Source: Rhodospirillaceae bacterium (lineage in GTDB: Bacteria; Pseudomonadota; Alphaproteobacteria; Dongiales; Dongiaceae). Taken from it: a DNA stretch of 64,000 bases. The notes beneath the pieces were generated by a model. The model was not told where the DNA came from and ran no database searches. It saw only the letters and a list, made by a program, of their open reading frames with translations. Positions 34,103-43,493 of the stretch are shown here, piece by piece (position 1 is the first letter of the stretch; the number at the start of each line of letters is the position of its first letter). The position numbers and the translations under genes are program-made. Where the stretch lies: contig SSEL01000009.1 in the NCBI GenBank assembly GCA_008012315.1, positions 277,768 to 341,767 on the forward strand, given 5' to 3'.

Positions 34103-35110
34103 TGTGGAAGCGGCGGGGGTCAATCTCCGCCGCTTTTTGCCGGCCCAGAATCGATGGGCGATGAGTTTCAATCCTGCTAGCGCCAATCCAGCAGCCAATA
34201 CCCACCAGCCCGGCCGGATATGATGGGCGAAGCTGAGATTGGCAAGCAGGATGCGCTTGCCGCCAAGCCCGGTCATGAACTGATACCAGGCGCTTTCGCC
34301 GAACGCTGTCAGTAATCCGGCCAGCACCGCCAGGCCCAGCAACTGCCAGACGGCGAGGGCGCGATCTCCCGTCAGCCGGTAGGCGAGGCGATAGAGCATC
34401 AGCCAGAGGAAAAAGCCGCTCATCAAGACCGGCTCGGTGACGTTGACCTTCGATTGCAGAAAGAAATGCACCAGCGCGAGGATAGCGATGGGGTAGGCGA
34501 GGTAATGCAGACGCTGCCAGGTCCGGCCGCCGAGCCGCCGCAACGCGCTGTCGGTCGATGTCGCGGCAAGCGTGCACAGGCCGAGCAAGGTGACAAAGCC
34601 GATCGTCAGATAAATCCGCAGGACGATCTCGCTGGCGACGAAGGCCAGGCGATAATGTTGCTGCACCACGTAAAGAGACAAATGGATGGCCGCATAGCTG
34701 AAGGCGGCGACGCCCAGCAGCCGGCGGACCTGGATCAGGCGCGGCCATTGGCCGATCCGCCGGAACGGCGTGATCGCCAACGACAGCAGCAGAAACCGCA
34801 CGGCCCATAACCCGATCTGGTGCAGGGCTTCGGTGACCGGCATCGCCCCCAGAGGTAAAGTTCCCGGGGGTAAAGCTCTCGGAGATAAAGCTCCCGGGGG
34901 CAAAGCCCCTGCCGGCGCATTGATCGACGGCAGGGATGGTGACCCGCCGAGGGCAGCCCCGATCGCGCCGGATGAGGTATCGTACCGGCCCAGGGCCCAG
35001 GCGACAGCGATCCACAATCCCGGCAATAGGACACCGGCGAAAATGATCGCCTTGAAGCGGGAAAACCGTCGATTGCGATCATACCAGGGTAACACGTGCC
35101 AGGGGAACAC
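34097..35110 (-). CDS. msrQ: MsrQ-like heme-binding membrane subunit (ferric-reductase-like)
   Basis: 337 residues with about six transmembrane helices of the ferric reductase-like domain: histidine helices FSYAAIHLSLYVVQQHY and TWQRLHYLAYPIAILALVHF carry the haem ligands. MsrQ feeds electrons from quinone to the periplasmic methionine-sulfoxide reductase MsrP. No msrP is in the window, so this copy is an orphan here, and other ferric-reductase-like roles are possible. Residues about 67-87, between the first two helices, are a five-unit pentapeptide repeat (GALPP, GALSP, RALPP, GTLPL, GAMPV), unusual for the family. Confidence 0.82.
   Translation of the reverse strand: MFPWHVLPWYDRNRRFSRFKAIIFAGVLLPGLWIAVAWALGRYDTSSGAIGAALGGSPSLPSINAPAGALPPGALSPRALPPGTLPLGAMPVTEALHQIGLWAVRFLLLSLAITPFRRIGQWPRLIQVRRLLGVAAFSYAAIHLSLYVVQQHYRLAFVASEIVLRIYLTIGFVTLLGLCTLAATSTDSALRRLGGRTWQRLHYLAYPIAILALVHFFLQSKVNVTEPVLMSGFFLWLMLYRLAYRLTGDRALAVWQLLGLAVLAGLLTAFGESAWYQFMTGLGGKRILLANLSFAHHIRPGWWVLAAGLALAGLKLIAHRFWAGKKRRRLTPAASTT
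34851..34910. repeat. 15-base tandem repeat in the MsrQ-like coding sequence
   Basis: Four imperfect 15-base units, roughly GGGGGTAAAGCTCYC, at 34851-34865, 34866-34880, 34881-34895 and 34896-34910. On the minus strand they encode the Gly-Ala-Leu-Pro-Pro-type pentapeptides in the loop between the first two helices. The repeat keeps the frame. Confidence 0.85.
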
Positions 35111-35199
35111 ACGGAACTCCTCTTGCGAAGCAGGCGGGATGAAAGGATGCCTACAGCTCTTTATTCGTCCCGCCGCCGCACCCGGTTACGGCCCGCCGG

Positions 35200-35775
35200 T
35201 TACGCGTCGCGGGGCCGCGCTTGCAAATGCCGGCCCCATTTGCCAAGGCTGACCAGCAGCTTGCCGATCAGTTCCCGGCTCACGGCATCATGCAATTTGC
35301 CGTTTTCGTCGAATTTCGCCGAGGCATTGGCGATCATCACTTCCGGCTTATTGATCGGATACATGTCGAGAAAGACACAGATCTGACGCAGATGATATTG
35401 CGCGCGCGCCGTCCCAAGCATGCTCGGGCTGGCGCCCATGATGGCGACGCCTTTACCGGCGCAAGGCTGGCTCGGCAGGCGCGATACCCAGTCGATCGCG
35501 TTCTTCAGGACACCCGGGACCGAATAATTATATTCCGGCGTAACGAGAAGCAATGCATCGGCCGCCTGGATCTTGGCGCCCAGTGTCTCGACCGCAGCCG
35601 GAAAGCCCTTCTCCTGGACATCGGCATTGTAGAGCGGGATATCGCCGATCGCCGCCACCTCGATGCGCATGTCGCTCGGCGCCAGTTCGATCGCCGCTTG
35701 CAAGGCGGCTTTGTTGAATGATTTCTGGCGCAGGCTGCCGCATATCCCAAGCACATTGACGATCTTGTCGCTCAT
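35200..35775 (-). CDS. NAD(P)H-dependent FMN reductase / azoreductase-type flavoprotein
   Basis: 191-residue flavodoxin-like fold enzyme. The FMN phosphate loop is GICGSLRQKSFNKAAL, the flavin site is VTPEYNYSVPGVLKNAIDW, and GKGVAIMGASPSMLGT follows. MSDKIVN at 35775 is preferred over ATG 35793. It reduces quinones, azo compounds or flavins in the cytoplasm. It follows the membrane-fusion protein gene by 22 bases in the same direction, so it may belong to the efflux unit and act on exported aromatic or quinone compounds. Confidence 0.9.
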   Translation of the reverse strand: MSDKIVNVLGICGSLRQKSFNKAALQAAIELAPSDMRIEVAAIGDIPLYNADVQEKGFPAAVETLGAKIQAADALLLVTPEYNYSVPGVLKNAIDWVSRLPSQPCAGKGVAIMGASPSMLGTARAQYHLRQICVFLDMYPINKPEVMIANASAKFDENGKLHDAVSRELIGKLLVSLGKWGRHLQARPRDA

Positions 35776-35797
35776 CTTCCTTCTCCTTCTCAAGCCG

Positions 35798-36673
35798 CTA
35801 TTTCTTCTCGGGCGGCAGGATGACGACGGTTGCCGTCTGTCCAGCCACCAGTTTTACACCATCCGGCACATGATCAATCTCGATGCGCACGGGAATACGC
35901 TGCGCCAGCCTGACCCAATTGAAGGTCGGATTGACATTGGCCAGCAGATTGGGGCTTGTCGCGCGTTCGCGATCGACAATGCCGCTGGCGACACCGGAAA
36001 CATGGCCCTCCAAGTCCTGCTGAATCCCCATCAATCGGATTGAGGCACGGTCGCCGACATGGATGCGCGGCAGTTTGGTCTCTTCAAAATAGCCGCTGAT
36101 ATAATAAGTCGAACTATCTGTCAGCGCCATGACGGCGGTGCCGGCATTGACATAGTCGCCCCGCCGCAACAGGAGATTGGTGATATAGCCGTTGGCCGGC
36201 GCATGCACCTCCGTGCGGACCAGATTGAGCTTGGCGATATCCAGGGCCGCTTCCGCCTCGCGCGTATTGGCTTCGGCAACGTCGACGGCGGATTGATATT
36301 GCTCGCGCTGGGCAACGGAAATCGACACGGTGCTCAGTTTCAAGACGCGGTTGAGGTCGCGCTGCGCCTGGAGCAGCGACGCTTTCCGGCTTTCCAGCGT
36401 GGCTTGCGACTGGTTGAGCGCCAGTTGGTAACGGTCACGATCGATGACGAACAGGACATCGCCGGCCCGCACGGTTTGATTGTCGGTGACCCTGACATCG
36501 GTGACGAGGCCCGAGACATCCGGCGCGATCTGAATGATTTCGACCCGCACGCGGCTGTCGCGGGTCCACGGCTGCCGCATATAATAGTCCCAGAGATACC
36601 AGCCACAGGCCGCGGCAACCAGCAGGACGAAGAGGGTCATGAGCAGCCGCAGGAGCAGGGAAAGGAGACGCAT
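35798..36673 (-). CDS. Membrane-fusion (HlyD/AaeA-like) efflux protein
   Basis: 291 residues: a single N-terminal membrane helix (LLMTLFVLLVAAACGWYLW), a lipoyl-like domain (IAPDVSGLVTDVRVTDNQTV), a helical hairpin coiled coil (residues ~80-155) and the second lipoyl half VHAPANGYITNLLLRRGDYV. It bridges an inner-membrane pump to an outer-membrane channel. It sits 2 bases after a DUF1656 gene and downstream of an FUSC gene, the AaeX-AaeA-AaeB arrangement in aromatic-acid efflux systems. Confidence 0.92.
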   Translation of the reverse strand: MRLLSLLLRLLMTLFVLLVAAACGWYLWDYYMRQPWTRDSRVRVEIIQIAPDVSGLVTDVRVTDNQTVRAGDVLFVIDRDRYQLALNQSQATLESRKASLLQAQRDLNRVLKLSTVSISVAQREQYQSAVDVAEANTREAEAALDIAKLNLVRTEVHAPANGYITNLLLRRGDYVNAGTAVMALTDSSTYYISGYFEETKLPRIHVGDRASIRLMGIQQDLEGHVSGVASGIVDRERATSPNLLANVNPTFNWVRLAQRIPVRIEIDHVPDGVKLVAGQTATVVILPPEKK

Positions 36674-36675
36674 CC

Positions 36676-36879
36676 TTACCTCCGCGACATCAGGAAGGTG
36701 ATGGCGGCGAAGAAGATGACGAAAGTTGCGGCATCGAACAGATTGCGATGCCAGATCAGGCGATAGAACCCGACCCGCTCCAGCAGCCGGCCCAGGACCG
36801 TATTGGCCAGCAATGCGATTATGGCCCAGGCGAGGAAAGGCGTAATGAAGACGCCGCCGAGATCGATCTCCTTGGTCAT
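36676..36879 (-). CDS. DUF1656 small membrane protein (AaeX-like)
   Basis: 67 residues with two hydrophobic helices (ITPFLAWAIIALLANTVLG and LFDAATFVIFFAAITFLM) and the family start EIDLGGVFITPF. It overlaps the FUSC gene by 4 bases and lies 2 bases before the fusion protein gene, the order normal for this efflux set. Role unknown; probably a stabilising component. Confidence 0.92.
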   Translation of the reverse strand: MTKEIDLGGVFITPFLAWAIIALLANTVLGRLLERVGFYRLIWHRNLFDAATFVIFFAAITFLMSRR

Positions 36880-38918
36880 GCCGCCATCGCTTCCTGTTGT
36901 GTCGCCATATCCATATTGCGCCGCCTGCAGAAGAAGCCAGAATGGCTTTGCAGCAATTGCCGCATGCCGCCCAGGGCCATGACCGCCTGCATCGCCTGCG
37001 GCCTCAAGCTGTCTTGCGAGATGTCGTCGATCGCCAGCCCCAAGGCATGACGGCTGATTTCCAATTGTGCCGGCTTGCCATGGCGCCCGCGAAACAGCTC
37101 GGCGAGTTCGGCGCGGGCGCGGTGGATCGATTGCCTGGCACCGGGCGCCAGGTCCGGCTCGGCTGATTCGAGCAGAAACAGATTCAAGCCCAGGCGCAGG
37201 GCCGCGAGGCCGCCGCGAATGGCTTCGATATCCTGCCTCTCGGGCCGTCGGCGCATGACCAATGTATTCAACCGATCGAACATCCGGGCTTCGAAGGTAT
37301 TGAGGTCCAGATCGCCGTCGCGGATGGCGGCGAGCGCCAGATCGCGGCGCGTGGCGGCAATCAGGCGCAGCAGAATCACGTCGCTGCCGGCAGAGCGGAA
37401 GATGCGCAGAAGCAGGGCGCCGGCGCCGGTGCCGATGATGGTGGCGATGGCGCCATTGAGGAAGTCGTCAAAGGCGAGGGTATAGTTATTCTGGATGGTG
37501 ATCGACGTGGTGAAGCCCAGGATGATGGGCAGGGCGCCGGGCGCCAGGCTGGGGACCGCCAGCATCGCCCCGACCGGCAGGTAAAACAGCGCCATGCTGG
37601 CGATCAGCAGCGGCATGCCGGAAATCGCCGGCAGGATGCCGAGGACATAGATGCCGGCGATCACGGTGCCGATGAGGGTGCCGCGCAGAAATTTCAACGC
37701 GAGATCGCCAGGATTGTCGGAAGCGGCAAAAAGCGCGCACATCACGCCGGCCTGGATGACGGCGCCGGCGCCGCTGGGCCAGGCAGTGAAAACCCAGAAT
37801 GTGTTGCAGAGCAGGATCGCAATGCAGGCGCCGCCCCCGCCAAGCAGCGCCATCATGTGATCGCGATGCACGGCGAGAGGGATCGGCGGCGTTGGCGCGC
37901 GGCGCTGCTCGGCAACCAATTGTCTCAGATGGCGGCAATCGTCCCAGAAGCGCAGCAGATCCTTCAGCCGCGCGATCACCGTTGCCAGGAGCAAGAGATG
38001 GTGATCCTGGGTAACGGCCCGATCGGCCGGCATGGCGTGCTCGATATCGGCGCGCAATCCTTCCGGCAACGCCACGTCGTCGTCGTCCGTTATCTGCCCG
38101 ACATAGGTGGCGGCGCGCTCGAAAAGGGAAAGGTGCGGGCCGATCAAGGCGGGCTGTTCCTGCCGCAAGATGGCCAGACGATCCTCGATCGAGACCAGGA
38201 CGGCCATCAAGCCATGCATGCGGCGCTGCAGCTCGAATATCCAGGTCTGGGTGTTACGCAAGGCAGGGGTATCGAACACCGCATGTTCGCGCAGCGTGTT
38301 GAGGGCAAGTGAATCGCTGAGCAGGCGATGCTGATCCGCCAATGCCGCTTCCCCCACGCTCTGCTGCTGCAGGACATTGACGATGGATCGCTTGGCATCC
38401 TCCAGCCAGCCATCGATCCGGCGCTGCAGGGCGACGCCGGCGCTGAGGGGGAAAAACAGCTGGTTGGCGACCAGCCCGCAGAGGATGCCGATAATGATTT
38501 CCTCGCACCGGGCGACGGCGATATCGAAAATGGCATCCGGCGTATCGACCGCGGGAAAGCAGATGATCGCCGCCGTATAGCCGGCTAGCATGAAGCTATA
38601 GCTGCGGGCGGTGCGGTCCAGCAGCGAGAAGTACACACAAAGACCGAGCCAGAGCGCCAGGACAAGCGCCAGGAGGCCGGATGCGGAAGACAGGTTGCCG
38701 AGGGCGATAACGGCAAAAACACCGCCGCCAATGGTGCCAATGACACGGTAGAGCGCCTTCGATTGCGTCATGCCGGCGAAAGGCTGGGCGACGATATAGG
38801 CGGTCAGCAATGCCCAGGAGGGTCTTTCCAGGTCAAGCAGGAAGGAGATCGACATCGCCAGCATGGCGCCGGCAAAACTCTTCAGGGAAAAGATGATTTC
38901 TCTGAAGCCGATCTGCAT
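36876..38918 (-). CDS. FUSC-family inner-membrane transporter (AaeB-like)
   Basis: 680 residues with the duplicated FUSC arrangement: an N-terminal hydrophobic block (FAGAMLAMSISFLLDLERPSWALL), a large cytoplasmic helical region, then a second membrane block beginning near residue 370. Such proteins pump aromatic carboxylates or similar compounds with a fusion protein. Start MQIGFREI at 38918 is chosen over ATG 38969. Promoter in 38919-39088; nothing else seen there. First of the four-gene unit with DUF1656, HlyD-like and FMN reductase genes. Confidence 0.9.
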   Translation of the reverse strand: MQIGFREIIFSLKSFAGAMLAMSISFLLDLERPSWALLTAYIVAQPFAGMTQSKALYRVIGTIGGGVFAVIALGNLSSASGLLALVLALWLGLCVYFSLLDRTARSYSFMLAGYTAAIICFPAVDTPDAIFDIAVARCEEIIIGILCGLVANQLFFPLSAGVALQRRIDGWLEDAKRSIVNVLQQQSVGEAALADQHRLLSDSLALNTLREHAVFDTPALRNTQTWIFELQRRMHGLMAVLVSIEDRLAILRQEQPALIGPHLSLFERAATYVGQITDDDDVALPEGLRADIEHAMPADRAVTQDHHLLLLATVIARLKDLLRFWDDCRHLRQLVAEQRRAPTPPIPLAVHRDHMMALLGGGGACIAILLCNTFWVFTAWPSGAGAVIQAGVMCALFAASDNPGDLALKFLRGTLIGTVIAGIYVLGILPAISGMPLLIASMALFYLPVGAMLAVPSLAPGALPIILGFTTSITIQNNYTLAFDDFLNGAIATIIGTGAGALLLRIFRSAGSDVILLRLIAATRRDLALAAIRDGDLDLNTFEARMFDRLNTLVMRRRPERQDIEAIRGGLAALRLGLNLFLLESAEPDLAPGARQSIHRARAELAELFRGRHGKPAQLEISRHALGLAIDDISQDSLRPQAMQAVMALGGMRQLLQSHSGFFCRRRNMDMATQQEAMAA

Positions 38919-39088
38919 CTTTCTGGGAATCCCCCTCCGACAGGTTCGCCAGGAACGGTACCCTATCACGGCTTATCCAGAGAGCAAAAAGCGATGGCCG
39001 GAACGATAAATATCGCCCAGCCATCAATCTTCGATCCGCGCTGGTGGTCTCGGTTGCGACCGCTACCGCCGGAATAGCCTCATGTGGT

Positions 39089-42000
39089 TTACCACTTGAT
39101 CTTGAAGCCGCCGGAAATGTTGTGAACCGTCTGATCGGCGCTGACGAAGGCGTCGTAATCCACCATCATGGCTACCGCGCTGGAGATGTCGGAGGTGAAG
39201 CCGGCACCGACAAGGGCACCGTTTCGGGTGGTATCGATACCTTTGACGGTGAAGGCGCTGCCCGGCAGGCCGGCCAGTTCCGTGCTGGTGCTGGATTGTG
39301 TATCCAGGAATTCATGCATCCAGCGGGCTCGCAGTTCGGGTACGAAGAAAGTCTCATCGCCGGTCTGGAACTGGTAGGAGATGCGCAGGCCGAGGCCGCT
39401 TTTCAGGCTGTTCATGGTCGAGGCATCCGCCGTGAGATCGGCGCCGCCGGCACCATGTTCCTTGAAATTGTCCTGACGCAACCAGGTATATTGCAACGAG
39501 GCCAAGGGCTGTAGCGAGGTTTCGCCCAGTTTCAGGACATATCCCGCTTCGCCATAAGCGAAGATGCGATTGCCGCTATAGTCGGACTTGGCATGATCCG
39601 TGGTACCACCCAGCACGATATCGCGTTCCGCCTTGTTGCGCAGATAGCTGTAATTGACGATGCCGTCCACATAGAAGGAACCGGTGTCATAGCTGCTATA
39701 GAGACCGATATCGTATGAATCGATCTTGGCTTCATCGCTGCTGCCATCGAAATTGGCCGTGGTCCGGGAATAGCCGATGCTGACGCCGCCCAGCAGGTTC
39801 TCGGTCAGGTGATGGTCATAGCCGGCGGCGATGCCGCCGGTGGAATAACTGTATCCGGTGGCGTTCGAATCGCCGTCCTGGCTGCCGAAGGTACCATAGC
39901 CGCGCAGCCAGAAATCATTGCCGACGGCCGGCTGGCGATTGCCCGACGCATCGGCCACCGCGACCGGCAGGGCAGCCAACTCGCTGTCCAGGTCGCTGCC
40001 GAGGTTGCGCGCGGCGAGCTGCAATCCGGTGAAGGAATTCGACAAGGATGCCGTCTGTGGATTGCCGGCCCGCACGGTGCCGATGCGGCCGCTGATCGCC
40101 TGGCCGAACTGGCCGGCGGTCTCCATCGAGACATTGGTCAAGGAGGAATGCGCTTCGCCGGTCAGGCTGTCCATGGCCTTGGACAGCGCTGGGGCGCCAC
40201 GTCCGTTCAGCGTATCGAGCAGGGATGAATCGACGCCGGCATCCGATGCCTTATCGAGCGCATCGGCGATCTCCTGCTGATTGTGACCGCCGCTCGACAG
40301 ATCGTCGAAGGTCACGCCGCTGAGCTCCGTCTCGACGTCTATGTCGTTGCCGTTCGGTGTCACGGTGAACTTCAAGCGCGGCGCGTTGGAGGTCACGTCG
40401 GCGAAATTGCCGGTGACGCCGCCATCCGCGGTGAAGACGGTATAGGTGCCGCCGACCTTGATGCCGCTGGCGGGGGAGAGGACCAGGTGGCCGTCGAGAT
40501 CGGCGGTGCCGGTGGCATGCAGAAGATCGCTGTCGCCAGCTGCATTGATGCGTGCCTGATAAGTGGCGCCGCTTTCAAACGTTACGTTGCCGTCCACATT
40601 GAGCGTGGAACCCGCCGCCGTCGTGCCGCCCTGGCCGAAGCCGCCGCCATCCTTGACGGTCAGGTCGCCGGTGAGGGCGCCGGTTGCCAGCAGGGTCGCG
40701 GTATCATCAACCGTGATGCCGTCGCCGTAGCGCTGCGCGCCATTCAGCGTCCAGGTCCCACTTTTCGCTTCGAGCACTTCGAAATTGAGCGGCGCGTCGA
40801 AGGTGCCATTGCCGCCTTCGAGGATGACGGTATCCGTATCGTCGCCGCCATCGACCGTGCCGATGATGCGAGAGCCGGCGATGATATCGAGCGTATCATT
40901 GCCGCCGCCCATGTCGATGGCCATGCCGCTGCCAGCGCTGATGAGACCGCCATTGATGATGGTGTCGTCCAGGGAGCCGATCAGGGTGATGCCGTCCGTG
41001 CCGGCCTGGATCGTGCCGTAGTTCTCTATCTTGGTTGCGCCGAAGGCTGCGCCGCCCTCGCTGTCATCCACGAAAACGCCGCGCTGCACGCTGCGGATAA
41101 CGGCGTCCGAGGCGTTGTAAAGATTGCCGCCGCCAAAAGCGACGCCATCGGCGATATTGAAGTCGATGGGACCGTTATGCACGCCGGTCGCGCCGTTCGC
41201 TTCGATGAGCCCGTAGTTCTCGACAGTCACGTCATTGGCGCCCGGCTTGCCGTCGATATCGACGCCATCGCCATCGCCGTCTTCCGCACCGGGAATGAAA
41301 TTGCCGGAAATCGTGCCATAATTGACGACCTTGCCATTGCCGTCGAGATTCACGCCGGAACCATTATGGCCAATGATGGTGCCGCCTTTTTCGTTGAGCG
41401 TATCGACAAAATCAGAACCGGTGACGCCCGCATGCAGGCCTTCGATGACGCCACCGCTTTTATTGATGACCTTGCCCCCGAAATCCTGAAAATCGATACC
41501 GTCGCTTGATTCGTCTATATCGCTGTTTGTCGCGACGATATGTCCGTAATTGGTGACGGTGGTGCTTTGGCCGGGGCGGATGCCGTCCGCATTATTGGCC
41601 TGAATGACGCCGGTCGCGGTGTTGATGATGTTGAACGTTGCCGTACCCGTGCCCGGGCCGGCACCGCCGTCGTTTTCGAGGGCGTTGAAATCGATGGCCT
41701 GGCCAAATTCGGAAATGATCGTGCCGCGGTTTTCCACCGTCACGGTGCCGCCATTGACATCGAAATCAATCCGGACGGCATCGTCATCCGAATGGATCAA
41801 GCCCGTCCTGTCATTCAGGATCGAAATGTTTCGCGTCTTGCCAACCGCATCGTCATTGGAGATGTCGATACCGCGAACATCTTCATCTTCGTTGCTGGCA
41901 AGGATTTTGCCGGCATTGGTCAGGTTCAGTGTGGCCGTGTCGCCAATGGCGATGGCGTCGTTGCCGTCGGAGCTGATGACGCCGCCAGCCTTATTGGTGA

Positions 42001-42490
42001 TGTTGACCGAGCCGTCGCTATCGGTCAGTGAGCCAAAATCGATCGCCTGGCCGGCATCTTCGCCGCCATTGGAGGCAATCGTGCCGCTGTTCACCAGCGT
42101 GATCACGCCTGCCGTATCGAATTTGACACGGATCGAATCATTGAAACCGATAATCGAGCCGTTATTGGTGAGGTCGAGCGAGTAATCTGCCCCGCCGCTG
42201 CCCGACGTATCGAAAGCGCGATCGGTTTTGGATTGAATGGTCCCGTTATTGGTGAGGGTCACTTTTCCCGGTGTGCCGTCATCCCAGGTGATGGCCGTCT
42301 CGCTGTCGCTATCCGCGTCGACCGAAAGCGTAACGCCTTTGCCCACCGTCCCCGTTTCGTCGCCGGTGATCGTCTGGCTGGCCGAGGAGTTCGATGTCAG
42401 CGAGAAATCATCCGCCAGCGCCCATGAGGGGGCTGCGATGATGAAGAGAGAAAGCGCAATTCGACTCGAGGTCGAGAGAAGTTCAAGCAT
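39089..42490 (-). CDS. Large autotransporter (type Va), beta-helix passenger
   Basis: 1133 residues. N-terminal signal (LSLFIIAAPSWALADDFS), then a ~650-residue passenger built of degenerate parallel-beta-helix repeats with NNG(T/S)I-type strands (LTNNGTIQSKTD, NYGTISGNFI, NYGLIEANG) separated by Asp/Gly-rich turns. A linker follows, then a C-terminal autotransporter beta-barrel of about 280 residues (VGNDFWLRGYGTFGSQDGDS, YSYSTGGIAAGYDHHL), ending GGFKIKW, where the terminal aromatic is Trp rather than the common Phe. Adhesion or aggregation is possible. AGGCGGGG precedes ATG 42490. Confidence 0.9.
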   Translation of the reverse strand: MLELLSTSSRIALSLFIIAAPSWALADDFSLTSNSSASQTITGDETGTVGKGVTLSVDADSDSETAITWDDGTPGKVTLTNNGTIQSKTDRAFDTSGSGGADYSLDLTNNGSIIGFNDSIRVKFDTAGVITLVNSGTIASNGGEDAGQAIDFGSLTDSDGSVNITNKAGGVISSDGNDAIAIGDTATLNLTNAGKILASNEDEDVRGIDISNDDAVGKTRNISILNDRTGLIHSDDDAVRIDFDVNGGTVTVENRGTIISEFGQAIDFNALENDGGAGPGTGTATFNIINTATGVIQANNADGIRPGQSTTVTNYGHIVATNSDIDESSDGIDFQDFGGKVINKSGGVIEGLHAGVTGSDFVDTLNEKGGTIIGHNGSGVNLDGNGKVVNYGTISGNFIPGAEDGDGDGVDIDGKPGANDVTVENYGLIEANGATGVHNGPIDFNIADGVAFGGGNLYNASDAVIRSVQRGVFVDDSEGGAAFGATKIENYGTIQAGTDGITLIGSLDDTIINGGLISAGSGMAIDMGGGNDTLDIIAGSRIIGTVDGGDDTDTVILEGGNGTFDAPLNFEVLEAKSGTWTLNGAQRYGDGITVDDTATLLATGALTGDLTVKDGGGFGQGGTTAAGSTLNVDGNVTFESGATYQARINAAGDSDLLHATGTADLDGHLVLSPASGIKVGGTYTVFTADGGVTGNFADVTSNAPRLKFTVTPNGNDIDVETELSGVTFDDLSSGGHNQQEIADALDKASDAGVDSSLLDTLNGRGAPALSKAMDSLTGEAHSSLTNVSMETAGQFGQAISGRIGTVRAGNPQTASLSNSFTGLQLAARNLGSDLDSELAALPVAVADASGNRQPAVGNDFWLRGYGTFGSQDGDSNATGYSYSTGGIAAGYDHHLTENLLGGVSIGYSRTTANFDGSSDEAKIDSYDIGLYSSYDTGSFYVDGIVNYSYLRNKAERDIVLGGTTDHAKSDYSGNRIFAYGEAGYVLKLGETSLQPLASLQYTWLRQDNFKEHGAGGADLTADASTMNSLKSGLGLRISYQFQTGDETFFVPELRARWMHEFLDTQSSTSTELAGLPGSAFTVKGIDTTRNGALVGAGFTSDISSAVAMMVDYDAFVSADQTVHNISGGFKIKW

Positions 42491-42788
42491 GCCCCGCCTG
42501 CTTAAATTTAACTAAAAGGTGGCGGAACATACGCATTCCTAATGACGGATTTATGTCGCCTTGAAAGTATCTCGGTTGCACTTATGCGTGTGTCGGGAAA
42601 TTCGCGAGAAGCGATGGCACCCGGCCCATCGGGCCGGATGTCACCATTCCGGTGTCCGACAATGTTCGAGTTCTAATTGCGACGGAGGGTTTGCCTGGGC
42701 AGCCCTGCGTAAAAGCATGGCCGGAGGATGCTCTCGGCTGCCTATGCTGACGAAAGCAATTTCAGTATTTGAATAAGCCGCCTCTCGG
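42491..42788. other. Intergenic region between autotransporter and kdpE
   Basis: 298 bases. It contains the autotransporter promoter and downstream leader on the left, and the end of the kdp operon on the right. The inverted repeat GCGCCTC/GAGGCGG (minus-strand reading across the kdpE stop, 42781-42801) could be a weak terminator. No open frame, tRNA or repeat seen. Confidence 0.5.
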
Positions 42789-43493
42789 TCAGGAGGCGCT
42801 GGTTTCGACAAGGCGCAGCCGGTAGCCGACGCCGGGCTCCGTCTGCAGATAGACTGGTTGCTGCGGGTCGTCTTCCAGCTTCTGGCGCAATTGCCGGACA
42901 TAGACGCGCAAATATTCCACATCGTTGCGATGGGCCTCGCCCCAGACCGCCGTCAGGAGCTGCTGGTGGGTGATGACCTTGCCGGCATGCTCGGCCAAAA
43001 AGCGCAGCAGATCATATTCGCGCCGTGACAAGCGTAATTCGGTGCCGCGCAGTTTCACGCTGCGCTGGAGGAAATCGATGCTCAGATCGCCATTCTGGAA
43101 CACCGGCCCATGGCCCTGCTCCTGCAGACGGTGGCGCAAGGCGGTGCGGATACGGGCCAGCATTTCCTCAACCCCGAAGGGTTTCGTGACATAATCATCG
43201 GCGCCGTTATCCAGCGCCATGACCTTGCCGGATTCGTCGTTGCGGACCGAGAGAACGATGATCGGCACGGAGGAGGTGGCGCGCAATTGCTTGATCACGT
43301 CGAGTCCGTCGAGATCGGGCAGGCCGAGATCGAGGATCACCAGATCCGGTTTTATCTGGCGGTTCAAGGTCAAGGCATCGGCACCTCTCTCCGCCTGTTC
43401 CACCGCGAAACCCGCCGCGATCAGCGAGCTGCGCAGGAAACGGCGAATGGCCGGTTCGTCATCGACGATCAGAATGCGTGTCTCGTTGCTCAT
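42789..43493 (-). CDS. kdpE: Response regulator KdpE
   Basis: 234 residues, OmpR/PhoB-type. Receiver domain with acidic pocket DDEP at 11-14 and phospho-acceptor Asp55 ([13 protein letters not shown]); [11 protein letters not shown] near residue 105 holds the conserved Lys. The C-terminal winged-helix domain reads [21 protein letters not shown], then [16 protein letters not shown]. Its start overlaps kdpD by 35 bases. Activates kdp transcription on K+ limitation or osmotic stress. Confidence 0.96.
   Translation of the reverse strand: MSNETRILIVDDEPAIRRFLRSSLIAAGFAVEQAERGADALTLNRQIKPDLVILDLGLPDLDGLDVIKQLRATSSVPIIVLSVRNDESGKVMALDNGADDYVTKPFGVEEMLARIRTALRHRLQEQGHGPVFQNGDLSIDFLQRSVKLRGTELRLSRREYDLLRFLAEHAGKVITHQQLLTAVWGEAHRNDVEYLRVYVRQLRQKLEDDPQQPVYLQTEPGVGYRLRLVETSAS

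Noticed and set aside
40283..41509. Plus-strand frame of 408 codons in the autotransporter passenger
   Set aside because: Antisense of the beta-helix repeats; the repeated DNA makes a repetitive but meaningless Ala/Asp/Ile-rich product.
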